A DNA stretch of 64,000 nucleotides, from the NCBI RefSeq assembly GCF_003171515.1, contig NC_089395.1, positions 434,001-498,000 of the forward strand, given 5' to 3'. The notes below the pieces were generated by a model that did not search any database, was not told the origin of the DNA, and saw nothing but the letters and a program-made list of their open reading frames with translations. The DNA comes from Pyrenophora tritici-repentis (taxonomy: Eukaryota; Ascomycota; Dothideomycetes; Pleosporales; Pleosporaceae). Within the stretch, counting starts at the first letter, position 1, and each line of letters begins with the position of its first letter. A program made the position numbers and the translations under genes. This document shows positions 9,926 to 19,992 of the stretch, one piece after another.

Positions 9926-11606
9926 TCATGCGCCCTTGTCCTTCCCTTCCTTCATCGCAGCAACGCTCTCGTTGACCTTCTGCACTGCCTCCCGTCCACC
10001 AGCCCAACATTTTCTTTTTCCAACGTCAAACACGCGATGAATATGGGGGCTCCATATCCCGTCCATGAGCAAATTACAAAACTTCCTTTCCTTGAACCAA
10101 AACAGCCATCCCTTCCATCCGTAGCCCAGATACTCGTTAACACCGGTGCCGGCTAGATCGTCCATGGCTCTGACCCACGTCCCAGGATCATATGTTCCGG
10201 GCGACACATTATGGCGATGCTGTGCTTGGCTTATAAGCCAGTTGTGATGGTCTGTGACTGCAGTTTGCATGTCGATGGCATCTGGAAGACGCGACTTGCC
10301 AGCCCATACTTGCGCTATTGCCATGGACGCCATGTCGAAAAGCTGGAAACCACTGACAGCACTAAACACATTCCCAAGGAACGCGAGGCTATCCGGTTTT
10401 TTCACAGAGAAGACATTGTAGTAAAGGTTGAAAAGCGACTTGTTGTTCGACCCGCCCGCTTTCAACCATCCTTTGGGGCGACATGACGGGTCAAAGCTGG
10501 GGTCCATGATACTGAAATCGCTCTGGTAACCCGTACACCATACGATGACATCGACGTCGATTTTCCTCCCGTCTTCAAGCTCCACTGCGGTGTGATTGAG
10601 GATACGCTTGACACCTGCAACGGACTCGATACTGCCGTTCTCTAGACAAGGAACGAGAGTGTCAGATATGATGAAGTTGCTAGGAGGCTCGAAGCGCCAT
10701 TCTGGACGGATGTTAAAGCTTTTGTCTTGCATTCTTTTCAACATCATGTCGAATAACTTTTCCCCTAAGCGAGGGATGAATTTGGCAATGAGACTCTGGA
10801 TAGTAAGAAGTCGGATACTATGCGTGTGATCTACAGGCACACCGTCGATGTTTCGCGGAAGCTACAGCTATGAGTCAGTCCAGTGTGTCTCAGGGTCCAT
10901 CCGTTTCAGAGGATACATACGATTCGCGATCCGTGTCGATGTGCCATATACACCTTGTCTGCGACACCGACTAGCTGAGTCGCTGTATCCGTCGCGCTAT
11001 TACTGAAGCCCACGACCATGACTTTCTTCCCTTCGTACTCTCTCGGTCTCTTGAACGCCTGCGAATGTATATTCACTCCAGCGAACTTTTCGATCCCTTC
11101 GACATTAGGCATATTCGCCTTCCCAATCATACCACCAATAGCTACAACGACCTTGTCAAAATACTCCTTCTTCTCGTCTGCAAACACAACAGCCCATTTC
11201 TGGTGTTCTTCATCAAACGTAATTTGCTTGATAGAAGTGTTGAGTCGAAGGTACGGCTCAAGTTCGAAATGCTTCATGTAGCTTATCAGGTACTCCTGGA
11301 CCTGTGCGGCTGTGGGATGAGAAGCCATATCTTCCGGGAACGGATAGTCTGTAAAGCATGCTCGTTCTTTTGATATGTTGACTACTGTGGTTTCCAGGAC
11401 TGATGTGTGTTCATTTGCTGAGTATTGCCATAGGCCGCCGATGTAGCTATTGCGATCGAAGCCGGTAACGATGAATCCTTCATCCCTCAGGTTCTTTAGC
11501 GCTACGAGACTGGCGGGCCCTTTACAAATCAGCTCGTTTTTTCTTCGGAATTACACGGGGAATGCTCACCTAAGCCTATCACGGCTACAGTAGTGTCTTC
11601 GGTCAT
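9926..11606 (-). CDS. Flavin-containing monooxygenase (FMO-like)
   Basis: Three exons on the minus strand: 11606-11570 (37 nt), 11519-10921 and 10861-9926, with introns of 50 and 59 bp. The product has 523 residues. The FAD dinucleotide motif (AVIGLGPASLVALKNL) is formed across the first intron and is followed by a Tyr-Ile-Gly-Gly-Leu-Trp segment. The FMO signature F-x-G-x-x-x-H-S-x-x-F is seen as FAGVNIHSQAF, then the NADPH-binding loop VVGFSNSATD, then the C-terminal VWCTGYQSDF. Such enzymes use NADPH and oxygen to oxidise nitrogen or sulfur centres, or act as Baeyer-Villiger enzymes. No biosynthetic partner genes are adjacent, so the substrate is unknown. It is transcribed divergently from the gene at 12487. 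Confidence 0.9.
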
Positions 11607-12486
11607 GATGTCGGCTGGGAGGAGACTTTGTGTAATACGCCGCTACCCAAGCTATTTCCATGTAATGCTCATACCCAAAACTCTTGCCTCGGGTCGTAAA
11701 GATAGGGCGATGAAGATACCCTCAAGGTTTGAAGTGACCATCTTACGCCCGTACTTAAATGGGGCGCCTAGAAGGGATTGACTACTTGGGCCTGGTGGGC
11801 AAGCACTGACCCGTTTCCACATGGTGTGATTCACCCATATCTTTATCCTTCACCAATGGCTATTTCCCGTCATTGTTTCCAACAGAGCAATGTCTAGTAC
11901 TGTCAAAATTTCCCTGACCATCCAAGTGGGTCAGCCAATTATCTCCAGCTGCGTTATACGGGATCTTTTAACAAGGAAGCCTTCTCTGATTTCTAATACC
12001 CTCGGATATGTTCACAGGTACGAAGGGTATGTGCACAGCATCGTCCTAATCGGGTCTGCTTCGCGATCAGCTCAATTGTGGGCGAAGCAGAGCCACACCG
12101 CCCACCAAGCTCAACGCTTAGTGTGGCGTTGCCCCACTTCACAGCCCACCTTCCAGGCGAAACCTCTCGCATGTGCTGTCAGATCAACGTGACATGCCCG
12201 ACCCATCGTAAGGAGTGGATAGACGGCCCCCAAGGCTAGACATTACGCGCGGTCCTGAAATTGCGATTGGTTGTTGAGGTAAGATGGCAAGGCAGCAGCT
12301 TTCCAGCTGGTGCAGCCTACTGCAAAGTAACAAGACTACTGCAGAGCAGAATACATTGACATAAGCTTTCGGCTCCACCATCTCCAGATAACCAGTTCTC
12401 CAAGTCCTCCTGACATCTTTCTCATCTTCCTACAACGTGAATTCGATAGTTGGGAGTTCTACTGCCTGCTTACTCCACACATCATC
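11607..12486. other. Divergent promoter region
   Basis: An 880-bp gap between the monooxygenase start (minus strand) and the PY-motif gene (plus strand). It should hold both promoters. No further gene or conserved element was recognised. Confidence 0.45.
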
Positions 12487-14841
12487 ATGGCTGGTCCACC
12501 TTCATACCCCGCCAATACAAACTTCAACGCTCACCATCCATCGCCTCCATCTACGTCATCGCATTCGAACATCCCTTTCACACCCAGTGCCACATCAGTC
12601 GCAGATTCATCCGATAATGAGCTGGAACTGACGCCTGTCCACAGTCCTGGAGGCCCACAATACGATGATTTGCCACCTTCGTACGATGAAGCCCAGCATC
12701 AGGCTGTTCACGATACGCGCAATGGCATAGCACCTATAGACCCAAACCAGATCGAAGCTCACCGAATCACGAGTAATGAAGGGCCTGATGAAGCTGAGGT
12801 TTGGGAATATCGGGTAAAGGGAGAGCAGACGGATCCGGCGAGCGAACGGGAACAAGCTCCAGACTATGCCAACTATAGGAACGACAAGGCCACCAGTGTC
12901 CCAGTTCAACAACATGGAGCTTCTTCTTCTTCTTCTTCAAGTTCAGGTTCTGATCTAGCTGCTGTTATGCTCAGCCAGGCACTGGAGTTTACGCGTAGCG
13001 AGCCAAACGCTGATGCGCAGTATGCGCCACATTTGAATCGGCCCATTGCGATACCCGAGAACAGAGAGCCCGGGCAATCTTCAAACGAACACAAGCAATT
13101 CTTATGTGCATATGCGGAAGTCCTGCGAGGACATTCTGTCAGGCCTGCTGAGTTTGCTGACTTCTTGTATGGTCTTAATGTCCTAGCTACAGCAACGAAT
13201 GCGACAGCCCAGGACTTACTCGACGACTTTTCTGACAAAGGCGCACCATCGAGGATTGTACAGGATTACATACGAGGGGCAAATGAGGCCTTCTTTGCGC
13301 CGCGAGGCCTCACCGTCTCATTCCGCAGCGAACCTGTGCTTCTCGATTCCTTGCCCATCCCAGCGGGCAGACGAGCTGCCATCCTCGCCGATTTCCTGGA
13401 AGTGACTCGGGGTGCTGAGTGGCGCGCAAAACAACTATATCCCTGGATTGAGGCTCTTCATGCTAATGTGGATGGTATCACGACCCCGAGTGAGCGTGTA
13501 CTCAGGTTGCACGAGACTGGCGTGCGTTACGCAAGTCAGAGAACACAATCAGACCCACCTAGTCACAACGATGACGACGACTACCCAGTTGAGAAGTTGC
13601 ACATATACCATTCGGAAGAGGATGAAGACCCGCCACACTCTATACCTGGACCTTCAGAGGAAACGCGCCACGGTTCTGGCCACCGTGGACGAGACCATCA
13701 TCATCATCATCCTCGAGGTCAACAAGGAGGTCACTGGTCGCCATTTGGCATGCCAGGTCATGGACCCTTTGGTGCACCCGGAAGAGGACCTTTCGGCCCT
13801 CCTGGTAATGGGTCCTTTGGTCCTGGTCGAGGACCATTCGGCAGGCGTGGCCGTGGCTATGCTGGCTGTCGTGGTCCAGCAGGTCCCTTCCAACAGACAG
13901 ATCCTTGGCGTGGCAATGAGTGGGCTGAGGTGGGCAAAGAACTTGGAAAGATTGGCGAGCAATTTGGAAAATCGATGGGTAATTGGGGCATTGAATTTGG
14001 AAAGCGTGCCAATTCTTGGGGTCTGGATGTAGGGAAGATGGCCAGCGGAAGTGGTTCGCAACAACGAGGTGCACCTGGACCGGCATATGAGCAAGTACAT
14101 GACGACCTACCGCCGTCGTATGACTCTCCTCCTGGCCAACAGTCTGGTGTCTTTCACGGAGATCGGAAAGTTGATCCCGATTCTTCTACCTCGACGGCAG
14201 AAAAGGGCAAGAGTAAGGAAAAAGACTTGGCCATGGACGACGATTCCGACACTTCATCAATCTCATCTGATACATCCGACTCCTCCGATTCAGACTCTGA
14301 CTCCGACTCCGACATCCCCGACACAGATGCCATCTTCGCCACCCGCCTTCGCACCATCAACGCCGAAGCCACCGCCGCCACCCGAAAAGGCAAAAAGAGC
14401 GCCTCGGAAATCTCCCGCGAGCGCGCCCTTGCCATTGAGAAAGCGGAAACCGAAAAAGAAAACACAGACCTCAAAATCGCAAGTAGGATCTCGAAACGTG
14501 CTGCAACCCGCGATCTAAAGCAACGCCGTCGCGAGCTAAAGCGCCAACACAAGCAGAAGAAGCGCGAGCTGCGTGCTGTGCATGATAGGAAGGGGAAGGG
14601 GAAAGCGAGAAAGAGCAGGGAGTGGAAGGAGGCGAAGAAGGAATTCAAGGAGAAGAAGAAGGAGCTTAAGAGGGAGAGGATGGCTGTTAGGAGACAGTGG
14701 CGTGAGGGTAGGAATGAGAGAGTTAGGGGTGGACAAGATGTGAGGGTGGAGGAGGAGGTTCAGCCATATCCTCGTGACTGTGGAGATGGAGAGACTCAGG
14801 ATACGATGGTTTGGTTGGTGATTGAGAATCTGGGACCTTGA
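12487..14841 (+). CDS. Low-complexity PY-motif protein with basic coiled-coil C-terminus
   Basis: A single uninterrupted frame of 784 residues with ATG at 12487. In order: a Pro/Ser-rich N-terminus; a PY motif (LPPSYDEA, about residue 60); a poly-Ser run (about 145-155); an apparently folded central segment of about 180 residues (FLCAYAEVLRGHSVRPAEF, then FADFLYGLNVLA, then FFAPRGLTVSF); a His run; Gly/Pro repeats of GPFG type (about 418-460); 11-residue-like repeats around GKELGKIGEQFGKSMGNWG; and a second PY motif (LPPSYDSP, about residue 540). A Ser/Asp stretch (SDSDSDSDSD) follows, then a long Lys/Arg/Glu-rich coiled coil (about 620-750). PPxY motifs are ligands of WW domains such as those of Rsp5/Nedd4 ubiquitin ligases, so an adaptor or regulatory role is possible. 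No enzymatic domain seen. Confidence 0.8.
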   Translation: MAGPPSYPANTNFNAHHPSPPSTSSHSNIPFTPSATSVADSSDNELELTPVHSPGGPQYDDLPPSYDEAQHQAVHDTRNGIAPIDPNQIEAHRITSNEGPDEAEVWEYRVKGEQTDPASEREQAPDYANYRNDKATSVPVQQHGASSSSSSSSGSDLAAVMLSQALEFTRSEPNADAQYAPHLNRPIAIPENREPGQSSNEHKQFLCAYAEVLRGHSVRPAEFADFLYGLNVLATATNATAQDLLDDFSDKGAPSRIVQDYIRGANEAFFAPRGLTVSFRSEPVLLDSLPIPAGRRAAILADFLEVTRGAEWRAKQLYPWIEALHANVDGITTPSERVLRLHETGVRYASQRTQSDPPSHNDDDDYPVEKLHIYHSEEDEDPPHSIPGPSEETRHGSGHRGRDHHHHHPRGQQGGHWSPFGMPGHGPFGAPGRGPFGPPGNGSFGPGRGPFGRRGRGYAGCRGPAGPFQQTDPWRGNEWAEVGKELGKIGEQFGKSMGNWGIEFGKRANSWGLDVGKMASGSGSQQRGAPGPAYEQVHDDLPPSYDSPPGQQSGVFHGDRKVDPDSSTSTAEKGKSKEKDLAMDDDSDTSSISSDTSDSSDSDSDSDSDIPDTDAIFATRLRTINAEATAATRKGKKSASEISRERALAIEKAETEKENTDLKIASRISKRAATRDLKQRRRELKRQHKQKKRELRAVHDRKGKGKARKSREWKEAKKEFKEKKKELKRERMAVRRQWREGRNERVRGGQDVRVEEEVQPYPRDCGDGETQDTMVWLVIENLGP

Positions 14842-15385
14842 GCTAGCTAGCCAGTCAACTCGGATTGCTCAATTTGAGGGAGGAGACAAAGCGATAGATA
14901 TGGTGTACGTCTTTACATGAGCTACATACCACAACAATTAAATAAGTAAAACGGCGAAGGAACACTTGTGATAATGACTAAACTGGAGTCGATGACATAG
15001 TTCGTCCTTATCTGAACCCAGACCTAACAGCCATACTTTTTAGGGTGCAGGTGCATGTGCTCAGGGTCCTGACAAAGCCCTCAGACACAGGTCGGGATAG
15101 CGACGCAAACAGATGGGCTTCTTTTCCAGTTTCCCTTGTGTTCCCTCACTGCTCAGGCATGCCGTTGGCGGTGGCGGTTTCGTACAATGACGTCGCTATG
15201 CGCTCCTCCGCGGAGCCTCTTACCAACAAACGAACTCACCACCGGGGCAACAGTAGTTCCAGACTTACCTATAGGATCTCATGCTAATATCATCTTTTAT
15301 ATTCACATATTCCTAGGCAATATCTTTGCGACAATACCAACTGCTAACACAGCAACCAGCAACTCCGCAGAACTCACCGAGCAGC
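14842..15385. other. Intergenic spacer
   Basis: The 3' flank of the PY-motif gene and the promoter of the DUF3292-like gene. Short frames here lack any support. Confidence 0.4.
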
Positions 15386-17362
15386 ATGACAACCATTAAT
15401 CCTAAGAAAGAGTTCGTTCAAATCGATGAGTTAGACATAGGACTTGAAAGATCACAAATCACCAGTCAAGGTCAGATCGAGCTCCCTGAAAGGAGATCAA
15501 CGAGCAGCAGCAGCGACTTCGACGGTGTTCAGCCTGATACTCAATCATCTACTCACCAGCTACTAAACAAAGTAAAGCGGAAGAAACGTCATGCCACCAT
15601 CAAGATCAGAGAAGCACTTCACATTGCAAAGCCCGCAGATGATGCCAAGAAACTGGAACCGGAAGCGTTGGTACTTGCTGATACAGCCGCGGTTGGAGAG
15701 TCGAATTCTCGACTTGATGATAAGTCGACTGCGCCAGAGAAACATGGTGTTAAGGATGTCTTAAGGTATCCGATTGATACTGTGAAGAAGATGGGATGGT
15801 CTCGGGGTACGTCGGTTGCGTTCTACTGAGCAATCAGTGCAATCACTAAGCACACGAAGAGCATTCTACATGTTCATGTTGTTAACTCTGACGGCTAAAA
15901 CGTACATCTAGGCAACCAAGAGCTGGCAGATAACATAGCAGTTTCAGAAATGCCACATGGCCAGGAGGTTGACTTGGTCCAGGCGGCGACCACCGCATCC
16001 CAAGCTCAAACAGAAGAGGGGAAGCAGCAAGCCAAAGAAACGCTTTCCGAAATGTTAAGACAGCGACAAAACACCTACGTCCGCTGGTCTCTCGACCGAC
16101 ATGTCACCAAACTCCGCGTCCTACCACGAAACACAATAAAGCTCAAACCGCGCTCAGACTTCACCACCACAGACAGCCAAGGAACCACGACCATCGACTG
16201 GAAAAACTACACCACCCACCTCCTAGACTACTACGCCCACCAATACGGTGGCCAATACATCGGCTCCAGCTCGTCCCCACCAATCCCCTCCAAAGAAACA
16301 ATAATGCCCAACCTCGAGCGCCTCATCGTCGCCACCTCGCCCTTTCAAGAATTCCTCATGACAACCCGCCGCGTCTACCTCTGGCAACATCCCCGCGAAA
16401 CAGCAAAATACCTCGTCATCTACTCCACACTATGGTATCTCGACCTCCTCCTGCCTGGCGTTCTCTCAGCCATCTTGTATCTGGTGGCTCAACGCCGCTG
16501 GCACACGCAAACAATGCACGATCTCCGCGACGATATCCAACACCGAGAAAACACACACCGCACCGCCCTCTCCCTGACCGAGTTTATAGAAAAACGCGGC
16601 AACACAAACTGGGCCCACGACCTGTTACAAGAAATCGGCCCTTGGCTCATGATCCAACTCGCCGATTTGGCAAATTTCTTCGAAACCGTGCGGAACTTTT
16701 ACGAGTGGCGGAAACCTTTGCGGACGTTTTCTGTGCTCGTGATGCTGGCTTTGGGTATCTTGGCTACGGTGTTGGTGCCACTGGGGGTGCTGGTCAAGAC
16801 GGCGACGGCGATGGGGGGCGTGGCGTTTTTTGGGTTGTTTCCAGTTGGGGTGAATTTTCAGGAGTACAGGTTGTTGGTTTCGCCGGTGAAGAGGCTGTTG
16901 TGGAATGTTCCGACGCATGCGGAGTGGGCGGTGAGGTTTGTGCAGGCGGAGGGGGTGAGGGTGTTGGTGGATTGGGAACAGGAACAACGGCGGTGTGAGC
17001 AGGATGAGCAGAAGGAGTCTGCTACATCTACCAAACCTGACACTAGGGATTTCGCGTCGTACCCAGCACACTTCCAAAAGACAGCAGGATGTCTCATTAT
17101 CAGCGCAATGGGCATACGTTTCCAAACCACACACTCACCACACGTCGTCCTCTTTGCCCTGCCTTACGACAAGCTTTGTAACCTGGAGAAGCAGAACCGG
17201 CATGTGGAGAAAGTGGCGAAGATACTAAAGGCATACGAGAAAGATCTCAGGCTGGTGGATGAAGAGGGTAGGGAGTGGGTGGTGCAGGGCATGGAGAAGA
17301 GAGATGAGGTTTTTAGCCAGATTGTGGGGTTTAGTCGGAAGGAGTGGCAGGTTGTGTGGTAG
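15386..17362 (+). CDS. DUF3292-like membrane-associated protein
   Basis: Two exons (15386-15806 and 15912-17362) with a 105-bp intron (GTACGT...CATCTAG); 623 residues. The intron splits a Gly codon in the segment KKMGWSRGNQELADNIAVSEMPHGQEVDLV. A charged N-terminus is followed by a helical region (MLRQRQNTYVRWSLDRHVTKLRVLP) and hydrophobic segments (YLVIYSTLWYLDLLLPGVLS, then FSVLVMLALGILATVLVPLG, then GGVAFFGLFPVGV). A soluble C-terminal domain (HFQKTAGCLIISAMGIRFQ) resembles GRAM/PH-like lipid-binding domains. Architecture and wording match the uncharacterised fungal DUF3292 family as I remember it, so treat the family name as probable. Its likely place is an internal membrane, perhaps lipid-related. 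Base usage in the first half of exon 2 is C-rich and in the second half G-rich, without a break in frame. Confidence 0.75.
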
Positions 17363-18606
17363 GGGTAGGGGTGGGGTTTGGAGTAGTGGTATGGTGATGG
17401 ACTTGATAGGGTGGTTTGCGAGTAAAAGTGCTTCGAACCTAAATTTCTTTCTATTGGTGTCTTGTTGGTTTAGGTGAGATTTGTTTCTTTCATTTGCTGC
17501 TCTGCACGAGTATAGCTAGTGGAAATACAGATTCAAGTGATATTCTTCACAATTACAGCTGAGGAAAATAGTGCTCTCGATGAAATCCATAAAAGCCATT
17601 TTTCGGTCTTCAATGTTCCGACAGAGCAACGAATCTAGTCTGGCGAGAGATCTCTACCTTACCCTTGTTGCCTCCTATTGCATTCCTTGAGCTCAAACTC
17701 GTTGGTAGGTAGTTTTCAGAGCTGCATCTAGCATACACAGAGGCCCCTTTGCATAAATAATTTAGACCCATATCCACCCCCTACTCATTGTACACCGTCA
17801 CCACAATGCCCTCACTCTCTATACAGAACGGGAAGAAAATACCCAGAAAGATCGCAAAACATATTATCTAGTGCAACGTCTCACAGGACTAACAGTAGCA
17901 ATCCCATCACACCTAATCTAACAGGCCAAACACGACATAAAACCCACCGCGCACCATGCAGTAGCAAACACAGAGTACATACGCAAACACCGAGTTACCC
18001 ACCACGCTACGCTGTACAGTATCCCCACACAAACAACGCCGCCCCAACAAGCCCAGCAGCCAACAGCCAGTGACATACTCCCCTCACCCAATAGGTAAGC
18101 AGGCCCCCCCACCGCCCCTACCCATCCCTTTTCGCACCCGCCTTACCCCCTGACCCCTAAATCCCCATCTCCAATCCAGAATCCAAAAATATCCACCGCT
18201 CGCACGTGCAAAAAACCTTTCCCCTCTAGAAGGCCTGTCGTCATCTCCCTTCTCTAGCGCCCTTTGTGGGTACTAGCGGCTTGGCGATGGTTTGGTATGT
18301 CACTAGACTGTGCTGATTGGCTGGTGGGATGTAGATCTGGGCTAGACGTTCCGAGGTAAGTATAGAAGGTTAGTGGTGAAAATGTGGTAGGCATAAAAGA
18401 AGGGTTTGTGCTGGGTTTGGATGAAGTGGATGAATGAAGCAAAGTGAATGTGATTGAGGATAAGTTAGGGTTCAGAGATTGAAGCGGTCAAAGAAAAGAG
18501 TGTTGGGAAAGAGAAATAGGTGTTGAGAAGAGTGTTCAACGGGTAGAGGACTAAACGATAAGGAAGAGCTCAAGAGAAAGAGAAAGAGAAAGAGAAAGAA
18601 AGAGAC
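17363..18606. other. Intergenic, upstream of arsenite transporter
   Basis: About 1.2 kb without a supported gene. A hydrophobic 64-codon frame on the minus strand (18112-17918) has no start context or homology. A purine tract of AGAGAAAG repeats occupies 18570-18605, ending at the ATG of the next gene. Confidence 0.45.
18570..18605 (+). repeat. GA-rich purine tract immediately 5' of acr3
   Basis: Repeated AGAGAA units with no pyrimidine interruption for more than 25 bases, ending one base before the start codon at 18607. It probably lies in the 5' leader. Its complement would be a CT-tract of the kind common in fungal promoters and leaders. Confidence 0.7.
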
Positions 18607-19992
18607 ATGGATACCGTCGAGCGCGGAGCAATCGCAGCGGAGAAAGAAGACAAGAGGGACAGACATGGCAATCGCGATGTTGATGTTGAGAAGACTGCTG
18701 CTTCTGGTATTGGTGGTGGTGGTGGTGGTGGCGTCACAGGTACGTACCTCTATCTACACCTCCACCGTCTGATTCAACCTTCTAACATATGCATCTAGAC
18801 ACCCACCCATCGTCCGAAAAACCTGCTCTCCCGCCACTAAAAGGCCTCTCTTTCCTCGACCGCTTCCTAGTAGTATGGATCCTCCTTGCCATGGGCATCG
18901 GTATCGCCCTCGGAAACACCGTAGACTCTGTTGGACCCGCTCTGCAGAAGGGAGAGTTTGTTGGTGTTAGTATTCCGATTGGTATGTTATCCCTTCCCCG
19001 TCTATCACTTCCTCGCTAGTTAGAACGGCGGTTTCACACACACCTACACACACATATACAGAGAGAGAGGGATAGGGAGAGAGATACATCACTAACTCAA
19101 CATGCCCACAGCAATCGGTTTACTAGTAATGATGTACCCCATCCTCTGCAAAGTACGCTACGAATCCCTCCACCTCCTCCTAAAATCACGCGCCCTCTGG
19201 ATCCAAATCGGCGTCTCCTTTGTCCTCAACTGGATCATCGCACCACTATTCATGGTAGCCCTCGCCTGGGCCTTCCTGCCCGACCGCCAAGACCTACGCG
19301 AAGGCCTAATCTTCGTCGGCATCGCCAGATGCATCGCCATGGTACTTATATGGACGGATCTCGCCCAAGGCGACGGCGACTACTGCGCCGTACTGGTAGC
19401 CTTCAACTCGATATTGCAGATTGTCCTGTTTGCCCCCTTTGCCGTCTTCTACATCCAGGTGGTGAGTCACGGGGAGAAGACAACGGTGTCGTATCAGGGC
19501 GTGGCGCAGAGCGTGGGCGTGTTTTTGGGCATTCCGCTTGGCGCCGCCGTGATTACAAGGTTGGGGTTGAAGACACTGGTGGGCGAGGAACGGTATCAGC
19601 GCCGGTTTATCCGCTATATTGCCCCGTTCTCGCTCATTGGCCTGCTTTACACCATCATTGTCCTGTTTGCCAGCCAGGGCGCCCATGTTGTTGGGCAGAT
19701 TACGGATGTGCTTCGCGTCTGCGCGCCGCTCTTGGTCTACTTCCTCGTCGTCTTCACGAGCACTGTCTGGTTCTGCTGGAAGATGGGGTTCGGTTATAAA
19801 GTTAGCTGCACGCAGAGCTTCACCGCTGCCAGCAATAACTTTGAGCTAGCCATCGCCGTCGTCGTGGCCGTGTATGGTGCAGGAAGTGGGCAGGCTTTGG
19901 CAAGTACAGTGGGCCCCTTGATAGAGGTTCCGGTACTTGTGCTCCTGGTTTATGTCCTCAAGTGGATACGAGAGAGGTGGCAATGGGTCTAG
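18607..19992 (+). CDS. acr3: Arsenite efflux transporter, ACR3 family
   Basis: Three exons (18607-18739, 18799-18981, 19112-19992) with introns of 59 and 130 bp; 398 residues. The second intron contains CA and GA microsatellites. After a hydrophilic N-terminus with a poly-Gly run, hydrophobic helices begin at LDRFLVVWILLAMGIGIALG. Diagnostic Acr3 motifs are GIARCIAMVLIWTDLAQGD, which holds the conserved cysteine of the transport pathway, and CTQSFTAASNNFELAIAV near the C-terminus. Acr3 proteins (bile/arsenite/riboflavin transporter superfamily) export arsenite, and sometimes antimonite, across the plasma membrane using the proton gradient. No arsenate reductase or regulator gene is adjacent. 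Function confident. Confidence 0.95.

Noticed and set aside
9926..12486. A secondary-metabolite cluster around the flavin monooxygenase
   Set aside because: Neighbours are a GFA-like protein and a disordered PY-motif protein; no synthase, P450 or cluster regulator is present.
17918..18112. Hydrophobic 64-codon frame on the minus strand
   Set aside because: Composition follows the local base bias; no start context, splice partner or family.
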